This document shows, piece after piece, positions 31,659 to 43,800 of a stretch of 64,000 nucleotides of DNA. Origin of the DNA: Rhynchopus euleeides. Taxonomy: Eukaryota; Euglenozoa; Diplonemea; Diplonemida; Diplonemidae. The notes beneath the pieces were generated by a model that was given only the letters and a program-made list of their open reading frames with translations, made no database searches and was not told the origin of the DNA. Position 1 is the first letter of the stretch. Each line of letters starts with the position of its first letter. A program made the position numbers and the translations under genes. Location: contig OY723257.1 of the NCBI GenBank assembly GCA_963210315.1, positions 1-64,000 on the forward strand. The letters run 5' to 3'.

Positions 31659-33616
31659 GCCTGTGGTGGGGATGGTTGGGGGGTGGTGAGGTGTCGAGAT
31701 GGCTGTCGGGTCGCAAGCTACACAACATCACATCACAAGTCCCTCACAGTTGGCTGCGGAAGAATATCAGAAGGCGAACACTACCTCTCTCAGCTACAAC
31801 CGTGCCGATGAAACTCCATGCTCTCTGTTGCGGAGACGCTTCGAACACAACAACACCGGAAACGTGCATGCTTGCGCTGTGCACAGACCACCACAACAAA
31901 CGGGAAATCATACTCTTGCTGCTGGGTTCGACCCCATCGGCCGTGACACGACGCCGCTTCGGCACCAGGGTGTGGGTGTCGGGTGACGCGCTCCGTGGGG
32001 GAGGGCCCGGCTCCGCTGCGGGGGGCGTCACACCCGCAGACATGGTGGAGGAGGGTGGGGTTGCGTGTGGGGTGCAGAGGCGGGAAAGAAGAAGCTGTGT
32101 CTGGGGGTGCGCGGGGGATGCAGCCTGTCAGGAGGAGACGGGGGTGTGGTGTGGCTGTGGTGTTGCACGGAACACGCAAACAGTGCTGCACTGCACGCAA
32201 GTGTTGGTGCTGGTGGTGGGGAGGGTGGGTTTTGCGGGGTGGGGTCGTGCCTTCACTTGCCTCTCTTCACTTCTGCCACAACCACTACGCGGCACAGCAA
32301 CTGCTACTGCACCAACATGACATGACCAGTCCTAACACAGCGTCGACAGAAACTGAGAAAAGGTGAGCTGGCTCACTTTAAACTGCCTGTCACGTCACAC
32401 TGAGACACGTACAGTGGCACAGCGAAGGCCCCCGATGAGAGTTTCCTGATAAAATTAGTGTCGCTCGCACTGAGCCGACTCTGATGCCGCTTCTCCACTG
32501 TCGCACCCCCACAGGCACACCCACACCCACGCCTACATCCACACGCACAGGGGATCGCACACCCGCACTGAGACTCACGGTCAGCACGGGCGCCGCCTCC
32601 CCCACACGCATGCATGCATGCGCACAGCATGAGCAACCTCCCCACCTCCCCACCCACCCACCCCTGCCCCCCCCCCTCCCCGAGACGACCCAATACCTGG
32701 CCAGAAACCACTTACACAAACGCTGCGCTGTGACCCCGTTGATGTACGTGTCACACAGCAAGCGCCAACCAACCAAAACAAACGAAACAAACCACAAGAC
32801 TGCCACACAGCACAGGCCTGCTTACACTCCTTACGAAGATGGGTAGGGGGTGGGTGGGTACTGGGAACTGGGAACGGAAACGGGAAAACAAATGACTGCG
32901 GAACACAGCAATGATTCTAATCTCTAGACGGGTATATTCGAGGGGGGTTGCAACTTCCAAGCATCAGACTGACGGCAATGGAATGTGGGGGTGTGTAACT
33001 GGATGTGCGCGCGACAAAGGATCGCGACATCGCGTTTCCAGCGGGTGCCAGGTAAGGCAAGCCCGCGGAATGACAACAAGAAAAGGCAACCAAGAGGAGC
33101 AGAGCACTGTGCGTTAGTCAGAACCAGTGTGCTCTCACTGATCTCAAGTTATAGCGGGGGTGGGGCGTGTGCGGTGCTGGAAGGGTCAACACGCACACAG
33201 ATCACAGACCACAGCTTCGACCCCTGGCTGATCAAAGCAGGGGTTCGCTGCATCTGATTCGTTGTTGCGGAGTAGTGCAGCCACAGTTCAGATGAAAATA
33301 CTTTCCTACACGATGCACCACTCACCACACGAAAGAAAAGAAACAGAACTTGTTTGTTGACCGCATCCACCATTTTTTTTTCTCTTTCTCGCCCAACCCC
33401 CAACCTGATCTTTCCCCCCGGAACGTCCTTCGAAGTGTCTTGCCTGCCTGAAGTACAGAAAAGGTGGAGGAGAACAGGAGGAAGTGAGTGGTGTTAGTCG
33501 TGTTGCAACGCTTGGAAAGTATTTCCTTCAATACACTGGCGTGTGTTGGTCTACAGCTGCCAGCTGCACTCTTAACACAGGGTTCACTTCACCTTGCCTT
33601 CATGTCATTTCACTTT
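31659..33616. other. Gene-poor region upstream of WD40 paralogue 2
   Basis: No supported gene. Around 31795-31865 (CTACAACCGTGCCGATGAAA ... GACGCTTCGAACACAACAACACC) the sequence weakly resembles one arm of the foldback element at 33.6-34.1 kb. It also holds the first copy of a 97-bp repeat (32081-32178). Confidence 0.45.
32081..32178. repeat. Dispersed 97-bp repeat, copy 1 (copy 2 at 37359-37455)
   Basis: From CGGGAAAGAAGAAGCTGTGT to TGCACGGAACACGCA, it is nearly identical to 37359-37455. Both copies lie upstream of minus-strand start codons (31658 and 37302), so it may be a shared promoter, 5' leader or transposon scrap. Confidence 0.85.
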
Positions 33617-34108
33617 CCGCACACTCGTGTGAGCAGAAAGTCACCCAGCACAGCAAGCATCCAAACGTGCACTATACACTAACCCCACCCTTCATCAGGC
33701 TCAGGGTGTGATTATCATTTCAGGGTTTGTGTGTAGAAGCGTCAACGCATCAACAAACAAAATACAGGCTAAGAGCGGTTGCTGCTGAATGGTGAAGTGA
33801 CTTTTCATTTCAGTTTATGTCATGGAAGTTCATTCCATATCAGATCAGGCATCCCGAGGCGCGGGAAAAAAGTTGGCAAAGAGGCGTGGGCGTGGAGGTG
33901 GAGGTGTGGGGGGAAAGGGGTGGAAAGCGCCCTATCACTTCACAGCTACAACCGCTCTGATGAATTTCCTTTTGTTTGTTGCGTTGACGCTTCTACACAC
34001 AAAACCCTGAACTGATCACACCCTGAGCCTGATGAAGGGTGGGGTTAGTGTATAGAGCACGTTTGGTTGCAGCTGTGGTGGGGTGCTTTCCGCTCACACG
34101 AGTGTGCT
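33617..34108. repeat. Foldback element with imperfect inverted arms of about 180 bp
   Basis: Left arm about 33617-33805 and right arm about 33935-34108. The matched core is very good: ATACACTAACCCCACCCTTC / GAAGGGTGGGGTTAGTGTAT and GTGTGTAGAAGCGTCAACGC / GCGTTGACGCTTCTACACAC. The outer end carries CACACTCGTGTGAG and its complement. The loop of about 130 bp has no coding sequence. It is a MITE or foldback transposon relic. Confidence 0.85.
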
Positions 34109-35719
34109 TAAAAATAAAACTTGATTTGCGCGCCCGTTCACGTTCACCTTCATTTCAATCACGTTTTGTCTTGTGATGACGGTTCTCATTCCTTCTGGTA
34201 TGTGGGGGAGTTGGGAGTTGGGGTGGGTGTGGGTGGAGCGAAGGAAAGTGAAGACTGGGGAATACAGCGATACAGGGGATGGGAATACAGGGTGATTGAA
34301 GTTCGCGAGAGCCAGCCCGCGGTATTAGAAAAGCAAAAACTTAAACTATCTGTGCCCCCGCTGAATCGTAAAGTGACAGCAAAACGAGACAACAAACCAA
34401 TTACTGCCGAAAGTTGTTTTGTTGGAACGCAGACCCCACTCTTTGTGTACACCACCCCCCGGTCTGATGAAGTGGTGTGAGTGGGGACGCACGATCCAGC
34501 TAAAGGCACAGAAAGTTCCCCCACTTGGCTACGCCGAACTAACAAAAAAAAGGAGCCGGCGGTGCGTCATGTGTTTGTTTGTGCAACCGGGATGTTAATC
34601 TGCAGAAGGAAGGTGAATGTACTGATAAGGCAGAGAAGCAAATTATGCAGACTACACGCCACCCACATTGCTGCCACAGCTCCTTTGTAGGCTTAACACT
34701 TCTCGCCCGAGCGGGTGATTTGCGCGTTCTACCAAAAAAGGGGGACCGGGTACATTCTGTCTTACCCGCAAACCCAGGTTCACCTTGTGTTGCTTTGTTC
34801 GGTTTGTGCAACGTTGGGGCGTGGAGTGTAAGTGTGTCTCAATAAGGTGATTGTCAGGCGGAAATGCAGCGACAGGGGAAGTGCTAGGCTTGCTGTCACA
34901 CACAGTCTCCTGCGCCTGCCAATCACAAACCACACTTCCGCAGGCAGGAGGAAAAACAATCTGTGTGCTTCATGCGATCAACGCAAGCCCTCGTTTACCC
35001 GAACCAAAAAACGGGAGGAAAATGAGCGTGTGCGGGATTTCGGGGAAGTGCCAATTAGCACTACAGAGGGACAGCGAATCAAGGGTGTCTCGCTGTAATA
35101 CCTCTGTGTCACCCCCGTAAAAACCAAAACACGATGCACTATGTTCCCACCACCCACCCACCCCGGGAATTCGCTCCGATATGAAATCCTCCCCTTCGGT
35201 GGCTGCTGGCAGCTTCGCAGCTTCGTATGCACGGCTGATCGTCAGCGATCGTCAACCGTATTTCATATCAGCCGCCTTCTGCCCAAAGGCGCAGCTGGCA
35301 GGTTTTACCGAATGTGCATGTCACGGCCCCCACCGCCCTGACACCAGGCAGCTGGGTCGTCGAATCAGCTCCTCCACCCAGCGTTGCCAGGGTGGGTGCG
35401 GCGGAACGAGACGTCGCGTCGCCTGCTGAGACCAACTTCGCCACTGGAATGCATCATGTCGAATCGGCTTGGGGCTTGGACATCCTGATTCATCGTCGTC
35501 CTGGTCCTTCCCCAAACAACGCGGTTACGGACAGCAAGATGAGTATCTGCCGTCGCGAGCGGCGCGGCTGCCGGAGACCCCGTGGTGGTGCTGCGGGCGG
35601 CCGCGCCCTTTCTCGGCGCCCCCTGTCCTCCTGCTCGCAGCGAGACAGGGGACCGGCACACCACGCGCCCTGCAGGCACTGCGGGTGCCCGAAGGATTGG
35701 GAGGGCTGGGGGTTACAGT
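34109..35719. other. Intergenic region, no supported gene
   Basis: Mixed-composition DNA with many short open frames on both strands and no recognisable product. It holds short inverted words (for example ACCCCACT and AGTGGGG near 34430-34490). Promoters or small RNAs cannot be excluded. Confidence 0.4.
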
Positions 35720-36259
35720 TCATGCATCCTGTCGCTGGCCCCCCTTCCCCGCCTTCTTCGCCCTGTTCCCCCTCCTGCCCCTTTTCCGCCGCCTTTCCGG
35801 CTGCTCCGGTGCCGTTTCCTCCTGCTCAGGGACACACTCATACTCCTCCTCCTCCTCCCCTTCGTCCTCGTCCTGCTGCTCCTCCTCCTCCTCCTCGTCC
35901 TCCTCCAGCCAGCTGTGCTGCGGGGGACACAGCATGCGCGCGTCCAGGTCCTTCCGGAGCACGTGCGGGTGCACCACCCGCGGCTCCGCAGGCTCGACAA
36001 CCTTCAGCTCCAGCATCTTCACCTCCTCCACGAGGGAAGCCACGTCCGCCTCCTCCAGCCGGATGTGCCGGGCGATGCGCAGCCCGCGCCCACCCGCCTC
36101 CGGCTTCCAGGTTGGGGGATCCTCTGCCGCCTCCAACAGCCACACCGCCCCGCACGCCGACACCAGCCGGAAGACCCACTCCATCTCCTCCTGCAGCGTC
36201 CGCACCAGCGCGTCGGGCTCCGACCCGTGCGGCACCACCCCGATCTCGAACAGCAGGTC
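35720..36259 (-). CDS. 3' exon of an acidic/basic low-complexity protein (partial model)
   Basis: A 179-codon exon preceded by a likely acceptor (GTCTTACCCAG/GACCTG); the frame has a stop just upstream of that site, supporting a splice. The sequence begins DLLFEIGVVPHGSEPDALVR, with a helical region (EEADVASLVEEVKMLELKVV), then a Glu-rich run with GlnGln, and ends in a basic tail (RRRKRGRRGNRAKKAGKGG) that could target the nucleus or nucleolus. The upstream exon is not certain. The acidic gene at 36772 ends EEPRRK just before a possible GTGCAG donor in matching phase, but this donor is unlike the GTATG donors elsewhere. Function unknown. Confidence 0.5.
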   Translation of the reverse strand, partial: DLLFEIGVVPHGSEPDALVRTLQEEMEWVFRLVSACGAVWLLEAAEDPPTWKPEAGGRGLRIARHIRLEEADVASLVEEVKMLELKVVEPAEPRVVHPHVLRKDLDARMLCPPQHSWLEEDEEEEEEQQDEDEGEEEEEYECVPEQEETAPEQPERRRKRGRRGNRAKKAGKGGQRQDA

Positions 36260-36771
36260 CTGGGTAAGACGTTAAACTGCCTGGGGGGGCCGTCCCCGGA
36301 CCATGACGGGTGCCTGCACCAGGAGTCTAGCACGGCCGTGGTCCAGGGCATGACCGAAAACTGCTTGGGTACCGAGGCTCCCCAGACCAGGAAGGGTGGA
36401 GACACCTGGAGTCTAAATAGTCACACCACGTCAGGCCAGACCTTCGCATTGCACTCCGCGAAGACTGCCACACAGCCGCGGGGCAGGTGTGCAGCCTGTG
36501 GAAAACCTCGTACAGAAAAGGGTCGGCGACCGCCCGCCCCCAGTCTGAGAGGCATCAGCCGAATCTCGGTGGAGGCGGGCACAAAACAAAAGGGAGAGTC
36601 GTCACTGTGCATATCAGCACGGTCCCGCCCTCTGTGCCAGACCAACACACCACCAAAGGAAAAGAGGAAGAGGCGACGTAAGGCAATGCCTCCGTGCGGC
36701 CAGGAGAACACGAAATAGCGACCCCCTCAACGGGGAATGCTACGAGCACGGCCAAAAATCGTTCAAATCGT

Positions 36772-37302
36772 TCACAGCAGCAGCTGCACCTTGCGGCGGG
36801 GCTCCTCCTCCAGCTCCTCCTCAGCCGTGGCACCTGTGTCGGCGTCGGTGTCGTCGCCGCTGTCGCTGTCTACCTCCGTCTCTGCTTCTGCCTCTGTCTC
36901 TGTCTCTGTCAGTGTCACCGTCTCTGCGTCTGCCTGTCTGTCGGTGGCAGCAGTCGGCAGCCGCCAGGTAGGCCGGCACGCACTCGGCACCCCGGCGGGC
37001 GGCACAGCAGCCTCCTCCTGCCCAGCGGCGCGTGGCGCCCGACGCGACTTCGCCACGATGGCAGTGGCGGCGGCGGCGGCGGTGGCGGTGGTGGTGCTGC
37101 TGCTGGCACCCACTGCCCTGCGGGTCCCGCACTGCGGCTTGCCGCCCCGTTTGGCGCAGGGGGTGGGTGCCGTGCGCGGCGCGCGGCAGGTGGTGGTGGT
37201 GATCGTGGTGGTGGCGCGGCCGTCCCTGCCCGTGCCGCTGCCGAAGGCGACGGCCCGTGCCCCGGAAGGCGCATCAGCACGGGCGGCGGACATCAGGGGC
37301 AT
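36772..37302 (-). CDS. Ala/Thr-rich protein with acidic C terminus, function unknown
   Basis: 176 codons from the ATG at 37302 (MPLMSAARADAPSG). CTGCCCACACACACACAG lies 18 nt upstream, a strong acceptor-like context. The N-terminal half is Arg/Thr/Ala-rich with a TTTITTTT run; then comes an Ala/Thr stretch; the C-terminal 50 residues are strongly acidic (ETETEAEAETEVDSDSGDD) and end PRRKVQLLL. No domain recognised. It may instead be the 5' exon of the gene whose 3' exon is at 35720-36259. Low complexity lowers confidence. Confidence 0.42.
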   Translation of the reverse strand: MPLMSAARADAPSGARAVAFGSGTGRDGRATTTITTTTCRAPRTAPTPCAKRGGKPQCGTRRAVGASSSTTTATAAAAATAIVAKSRRAPRAAGQEEAAVPPAGVPSACRPTWRLPTAATDRQADAETVTLTETETEAEAETEVDSDSGDDTDADTGATAEEELEEEPRRKVQLLL

Positions 37303-37358
37303 GACGGAGGAAGGGCGGGGCTGTGTGTGTGTGGGCAGAAGGTGTCCAGAGAGAGAGC

Positions 37359-37455
37359 CGGGAAAGAAGAAGCTGTGTCTGGGGTACGTGGCGGATGCAG
37401 CCTGTCAGGAGAAGACGGGGGTGTGGTGTGGCTGTGGTGTTGCACGGAACACGCA
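37359..37455. repeat. Dispersed 97-bp repeat, copy 2
   Basis: Nearly identical to 32081-32178. It ends just before the retroelement's 5' region and starts 57 bp upstream of the minus-strand ATG at 37302. Confidence 0.85.
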
Positions 37456-37477
37456 CCAACGATTTCTTAAGCTACAG

Positions 37478-37525
37478 TTTCTGTACTTCATTGTTTCTGT
37501 ACTTCATTGTTTCTGTACTTCATTG
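37478..37525. repeat. 16-bp tandem repeat, 3 copies
   Basis: TTTCTGTACTTCATTG three times without change, upstream of the retroelement ORF. It may belong to the element's 5' region. Confidence 0.95.
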
Positions 37526-37814
37526 GTATACACACTCGCGCTCCCCCCCCCCCCTGGTCGGTTGGGTCGGTTGGGTTCTCCCCTCCCCTTTCAAAAACCC
37601 ATCCCTCTCCCTCCTCTCCCCCATCCCTTTTCCCCTTTCCAAACTTCTTCTTGATCTTGCGGGGGGGCAGAGTCGGGAGGGCTGGTTGGGCCAATAACTT
37701 CTTCCCAAACAAAAAAACCACTCCCCCTTGGGACGCTTGTCCCTCGGGCTCTGTTCCCCCCTCCCTTCCCAGTCCCCCCCTTCCCACCCCCGACACACGC
37801 GAGCGCGAGTCGCG

Positions 37815-40800
37815 ATGGAGGCGCGAGACGTGCCTGGCCGTGGGCACGCGAGGAGGCGAGGGCAGTGGGCCCTCATGGCGCTGCTGGTGGCGGCGCTCCC
37901 GCCCCCAGCGGGTGAGCAGCCCGGGTCGCCCCCGGTAGCGAGGGAGACGGGGGGGTCGCAGCCCCCCACACGAGTGCAGCCCGGGCCGCCCCCGGTAGCG
38001 GCAGAAGCGCGGGGGTCGCAACCCCCCGCACGAGTGCAGCCCGGGCCGCCCCCGGTAGCGGCGAGAGCAGCAGCGACGGCAGCGGCGGCGTCGGCAGCGC
38101 CGGGGCAGGCAGGGCCGGGGGAGGGTGGGTTCCACACGGGCCCCCCAACAACAGCACACCGGTCTGACCCACCGGCTTTATGCACCCCCCAACGGCACTC
38201 CCCGACGGCTGCGGAAGGGTCGCGGCCCCCCCTCGTGCAGGCAGCGGCGGTCACCGTTGCAGAGGGAGCAGCAGAGGCAGCAGCAGGGCGGGTGACAGCT
38301 TCCCGCCCCAACCCCCTCCCTCACGTCATGTGGGGGGTCGGCTGGGCGTGGGGGTCAGGGCGGGTGGTGGGAGGCCTCCCCCCCCCCAGGGGGGACTCGT
38401 TCGGGTGGGAGGGTGTGTTAGGACAGTATGGGGCAGGGGAGGGAAGGGCCAATATACCACACCCCCGACTCCCGTGCTTTTTTGTCCCCCCACCCGCTCA
38501 GTCCCACGCTCCCCCCGCTGCCCTCCCCCTTATCGCATCGCAACATCCCCCCACATTCCGTCTCTCACGTTCTCCCCCTCCGTCTCCGCCCCCCAGTGCA
38601 CCAGGGGTGGAGGGGCAAGCTGGGGTTTTCGAGTATAGCGGGCCCAGTCCCCACCTCGCACCATGTAACTCCCTCGTGCCCCATCCACTCATCTCCTGCC
38701 CCCCCTCCTCACACGTTCCCCCAGCCCAAGTGTCACCGCACCTTGCCATCACGGGGAAAATCGGGGATAGTGGGGCAGGCGGGGATCTCGCCCCCGGCGC
38801 CCCCACCGACGCACCGCCCCGCCGCCCCACCACCCCAGCCGCTGAGCAGCAGGGAGAGCTGTACTCCCAGCAGGGAAACAACGCCAGCGGTGCCCCGGCA
38901 GGGGACCGATCCACTAGTCAGGGTACGTGGATGCCAGCATGTCGGGGCTGGTCTGGGGACCCTCCTGTTGGAGCGGAGTGCAGCTCGGGCGTCCCAACTG
39001 CTCGTGGCTGGGGTTTACCCCCTGGCGCCCTGGCAGAGGGCTGGGACGACGGCGAGAGGCGCAGGTGGGTGCGGATGCGCCTCCCCAGGCAGTGGAGACG
39101 GCCGCGGGCTCGGGCAGTCCGCCGCGCGGCGATGAAGCGTCGCGCCCCCAGTCGCCAGCGGGCAGGCCTGCGCGGGACGTCCCCCCCCTCCCTTCGAGGG
39201 GTGATCTGGTCCCTCCTCCGACAGGCGATGTGGAGGCCGCTCATGTGGGGGCTCCGGTCATACGCGTCTCCCCAGAGCTGGGTGGGCCTAGCGAGGGCGG
39301 CGGTGTCGGCGTGCAGGCGGGGTCTGAGCGAAGCGAGTAGGGACTGCTGGTCCGTAGTGGCGCGCCTGTGTGGTCGGGCCCCGCGCCGTCACGGGATGTC
39401 ACGCCGCCCTCGGCACTGGGTCGCCCGGCGTCCCGCGAGGCCGATGTGCCTGAGGCGCCGGGCCGTCAGGGGCATCCGCCTCCACGCGAGGGCCCTCCAC
39501 TCCCCTTCGTCCCTCCCAGGCACGCGTTGGACCGGAGGGGGGCGGCTGGCTTGGGACAGACAAGATGAGATCCTGTTCGACTGGCTCGTCTTCCGCGAGG
39601 ATCTGGCCAGAGACACCTTGGAGAGGGTGCTGACGAGACACGTCGCCGACGACCCCAGGGCGTCCCTCCCGGACCTCGCGGCGGCCCGGACCAGGGTGCG
39701 GAGGAAGCTGGAGGCCCTGCCTTTGCCCGACTACGCCCCTGTTTGGACTGAGCCGAGCCCGGCTCTGCGGGATACCCCTGGCGGACCAACGGAAGGCGCC
39801 CACATCCCATGCGACGCGATGCGCGGTGGCGCTGACGACGATGACGCTATGGGAGAAGCGCAAGGCGAGAGGGATGCGGTTGATGACCTCCTCAGGGATT
39901 TCGGGGCGACCCGCGTGCCCAACGCGGCGCAGGGCGACTGCGGTTTCTTCGCCATTGGGGTCCCCGCAGCAGACATCGCACTCAGGCGCCAGGACCTCTC
40001 GGAGGCTGCGAAGAAGTTGCAGGCACTCACAGACCTTTTCGGCGGAGACAAGGCCCAACACCTCGCCTATGCAGCCAACCTCGCCAGGCCCAGCAGCTGG
40101 ATGGATCACCTCGCGCTGCAACTCGCGGCCAGGGTGTGGAGCATTCACATCGTCGTGGTCCAGGGCGGCGAGCACCCCATCGTCTCCATCCGCCCAGCGA
40201 AGGTGCCCGACAAGGAGCTTCTGCAGAAGACCAGGGTGATAGCCCTGACGGGGCAGCATTTCGAGGGTGTCAGCATCCCGCGGGCCGAGCTGCACGGGCT
40301 GGTCAACAGAGCCGAGCCGGCCTTCCTCACGCGGTCCAACGCGAGGATGGCGGAGCTGCAGACTGCTGAGGGGCAGGAGGAGCTCGACGTGGGGTCAAAG
40401 CTGGTCGAGCGCTCCACTGCCAGGCTGTACTGCCCGCACGACTCCTGCAGGACGTCCCTCATGCAGGCGGGCATCCCCATCCTGCCGACGTCGATGAAGG
40501 ATCACCTCAACCGACACCTCGAGAAGGGGGACGTCTTGAGCAGGGGGACGCTCCGGGCCCTCAAATTCGCCCAGTGCCTCAAGTGCGATAAGGTGATTAC
40601 GCTTGGAGACCACCAGTCCTGCACCGCCTGCCGCAAAGACCTCGAGCCCGAGCCGGAGGCGCAGGCCGTGGGGGCGGACATCCCGGCTGGGGAACTCCCC
40701 TCCGTCGAGGAACTCCGCCGGCACAACATCCGGGTCTGGGAAAAGGTGCCAAAACCGCTCGTCAAGGCATGGACCGCGGCCCTCAGCGAGGCCGCACGGG

Positions 40801-43800
40801 AGACCGCCGCACGCAACTCCGTCGCAGCGTGGACCATCCTCCTCATGGCCCCGCTCGTCCTCCTCCGCTCGGCGAGGATGGGGGGAGCGAAGAGCAAGGT
40901 CACCCTCCGCGAGCGCCAGAAGGTTTTCGACCGGTGGAAGAGGGGCGAGTACGCCACGCTCTGGGAGGAGGCCCGCGAGGCCAGCAAGCGCCAGGGGGGC
41001 ACGGGGTCCCGCGGGAGCGCACCGCCGCGCTTGTCCGATGAGGAGAGATGGGAGCGGCGGGTCGGTCAACTGGCGCGGCAGAACCGGGTCTCAGCAGCCC
41101 ACAAGCACCTCGTCCCGGCCAAAGTCGCCCCCAGCACGACGGAGACCCTGAAGAAGCTGCAGGGCAAACACCCGGAGGGTGGAGCGGTCCACCTGGAGCG
41201 GACCGTGCCCGCGGAGAAGTGCAAGGCGTTCACGCCGGCTGACGTCTTCCGAGCGGTGAAGTCCTTCCCCAACGGGTCGTCGGGCGGGCAGATGGGTTTG
41301 CGTCCAGACCACGTCCGCCAAGCCCTGGAGTGCAAGGATGCGCTGGGAGCCAAGCCGACGGCCATGCTCACCCAGGTCATTAACCGGATGGTCAAGGGTG
41401 CCGTGCCCCAGGAGGTGATGCCTGTGCTCGGGGGCGCGAAGCTTTCGGCCCTGGTGAAGGGTGACGAGGACGTTCGGCCCATTGCCTGCGGAGAGACGCT
41501 CCGACGCCTCGCCGCAAAACTCCTCTCGACGCGTCATAAGGGGGACGCGCGGCGCATCCTCATGCGGGGTCGCCAAGTTGGGGTAGCTGTGCAGAGGGGG
41601 CTGGAGGCCGCGGCGTCAGTAGTGGCGCAGTACGCGGAGCGCTCGAGGGAAAAGGAGGACGCCGTGATCCTCAAGATCGACTACGCCAACGCGTTCAACT
41701 CGATCGACCGCGGGACCTTCCTCAAGGTCGTCGAGAGGCACATCCCCGGCCTGCTGCCCTTCGTCGCGTGGTGTTACGACTCCCCCTCCACCCTCACCTA
41801 CGGCGAAGGGGTGGTGTCTTCATCGTGTGGGGTGCAGCAAGGCGACCCCCTCGGGCCCCTCCTCTTCTCATTGGGGATAAAGGAGATTGCGGAGGAGCTG
41901 AAGAAGCGCACGGACCTCGACGGGTCGCTGTTCTACCTCGACGACGGGGTGATCATGGGCCCAGCGTGCGCCGTCAGAGCCGCCCTCGACTACGTCATCC
42001 AGGCCAGCACGGAGAGGGGGCTGGAGGTTAAACTCAGCAAGTGCGAGCTGATCGACCTCTGCGAGCAGTCCCTCGAGGCCCTCGAAGAGGAGGGCTTTTC
42101 CCTACGGCTCCCCGAGGACGAGGACAAGGTGGGCATCGTGTACAGGGCGGGCCGCAACTTCACCCTCCTCGGCGCACCGATCGGGTCGGCAGCCTTCTGC
42201 GAGAGCTACATGGACAAGAAGCTCTTGGAGTTCCAGCCGTACCTCGACGCCTTGGCCAAGCTCCAGGACAAGCAGGTCGGCCTCGCCCTTCTCCGCCACT
42301 GCGAGGGGTTCGCCCGCCTCGTGTTTTACATGAGGGCTATGGGACACAAGGGGGTTACGGAGTACCTCCGGAAGAGCGACGCCTCCGTGGAGAAGTGCCT
42401 CGCCCGGATCCTCGCCCTCGAGGACGACGTGCTGCCGGAATCAGTCATGCGGCAGGCCACCATGCCGGTGAGGCTCGGGGGCCTGGGGATTCGACGCGCC
42501 GCCGAACACTGGCATGCAGCCGCCCTGGCGTCCACGGCGAACGGCCACTCCTTGTGCCGGGAGCTCGACCCCAACTTCACGTGGGATGAGGAGGGATGGG
42601 GGACCACCTGCCTCGCTCACAACAACGCTGTGGACGAGGACGAACGGCGCGACCCCACGCAAGCCCCCGTGGGGGATGTCGAGCAGAGGGAACTCTCCCG
42701 CGCGATCGTCAGCCGCCAGTACCGCGAGCTGTTCGAAGAGTCCGACGCCCACGACAGAGCCCGCCTGCGATCGCTGTCGCTGCCCCACGCCGGCGCTTTC
42801 CTCGGGGGGAAGCTCTCGGAGAACAGCCGCATCGAGGGTCGCCAGATGATCGCCGTGTCACGCGCCCGCCTTGGCATTCCCCTCTTCGAGCCGGATACCG
42901 TCTGCGAGAAGTGCGGCAGGGAACTGGACGAGATGGGGACCCACGCCTTCGACTGCAACCAGGGCGGGGCTTTAACCCGCAGACACGACGCCACCCGGGA
43001 CGCCCTGTTCGCCCTGGCACAGGAGGCGGGCACGAACCCCGAGATGGAGTCTCTGCATCTCCTGCAGGATGGGCAGCGCCCGGGCGACCTCGTGACTAGG
43101 AGGATCTGGCCACGAGTCATTGACATCACCGTCAAGAACCCCGTGGCCGCTTCTTACGTGCAGGCGGCAGCCCGTTTCACGGGAGCGGCGGCAGCCCAGG
43201 GCGAGGCGACGAAGAACCGGCAGTACCGGGACGCGTGTGCGGCGCGAGGCCTCGTGTTCGCCCCCTACGCCATGGAGTTGTTCGGCGGCCTCGCCCCCTC
43301 GGCACACTCCGTCTTCTCGAAGCTCGGGCGCCTTGCAGCGGAGCGGACAGGAGCGAGCCGAGTGCAGCTGACGCAGGAGTACGCGTGCAGGGTGAACTCC
43401 GCCTTCAACAACACCCTGGGCGCCACCCTGCTCGAGTGCGGGGAGCTTACGAAGGCTTGCCGGTCGCTGGCCCGCGACAGAGTCGAGGTGGAGGCCGCCC
43501 CACCCCTGGACCCCGACCACTTCATCAGGTTCGAGCCGGACCAGGTCGGCCAGGGTGCTGCATTCGAAGACACCGACCCGGACGACGCGGAGGGACAAGG
43601 CCACCAGGCGGTGCCCCCTCCCTCAGACGAGCCCCTGCGTCCCGCCCAGAAACCCGTAGACCGCGAGCCGCCGACGCCGGAAGACCTGGTGCGTGAATGG
43701 CGGTCTGCCCACAACGGTGTAGGGGTGTCCTTCACCTCGCTGATGGGGGGCTTGGGGAACCTCCTGCCGGCGGTGTTCCAGGTGCAGCAGCTGGGGGGAG

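Noticed and set aside
32373..32846. Short frames with hydrophobic residues near 32.4-32.8 kb
   Set aside because: No start context, no family match and strong CA/GT-repeat bias.
33190..33260. Possible tRNA-like stem (CCCCTGG ... CAGGGG)
   Set aside because: No acceptor stem, D-arm or T-arm can be fitted; it is only a short inverted repeat.
35314..36718. Long plus-strand Pro/Ser-rich frames over 35.3-36.7 kb
   Set aside because: They are the complement of the minus-strand acidic/basic exon and show only codon-shadow composition.
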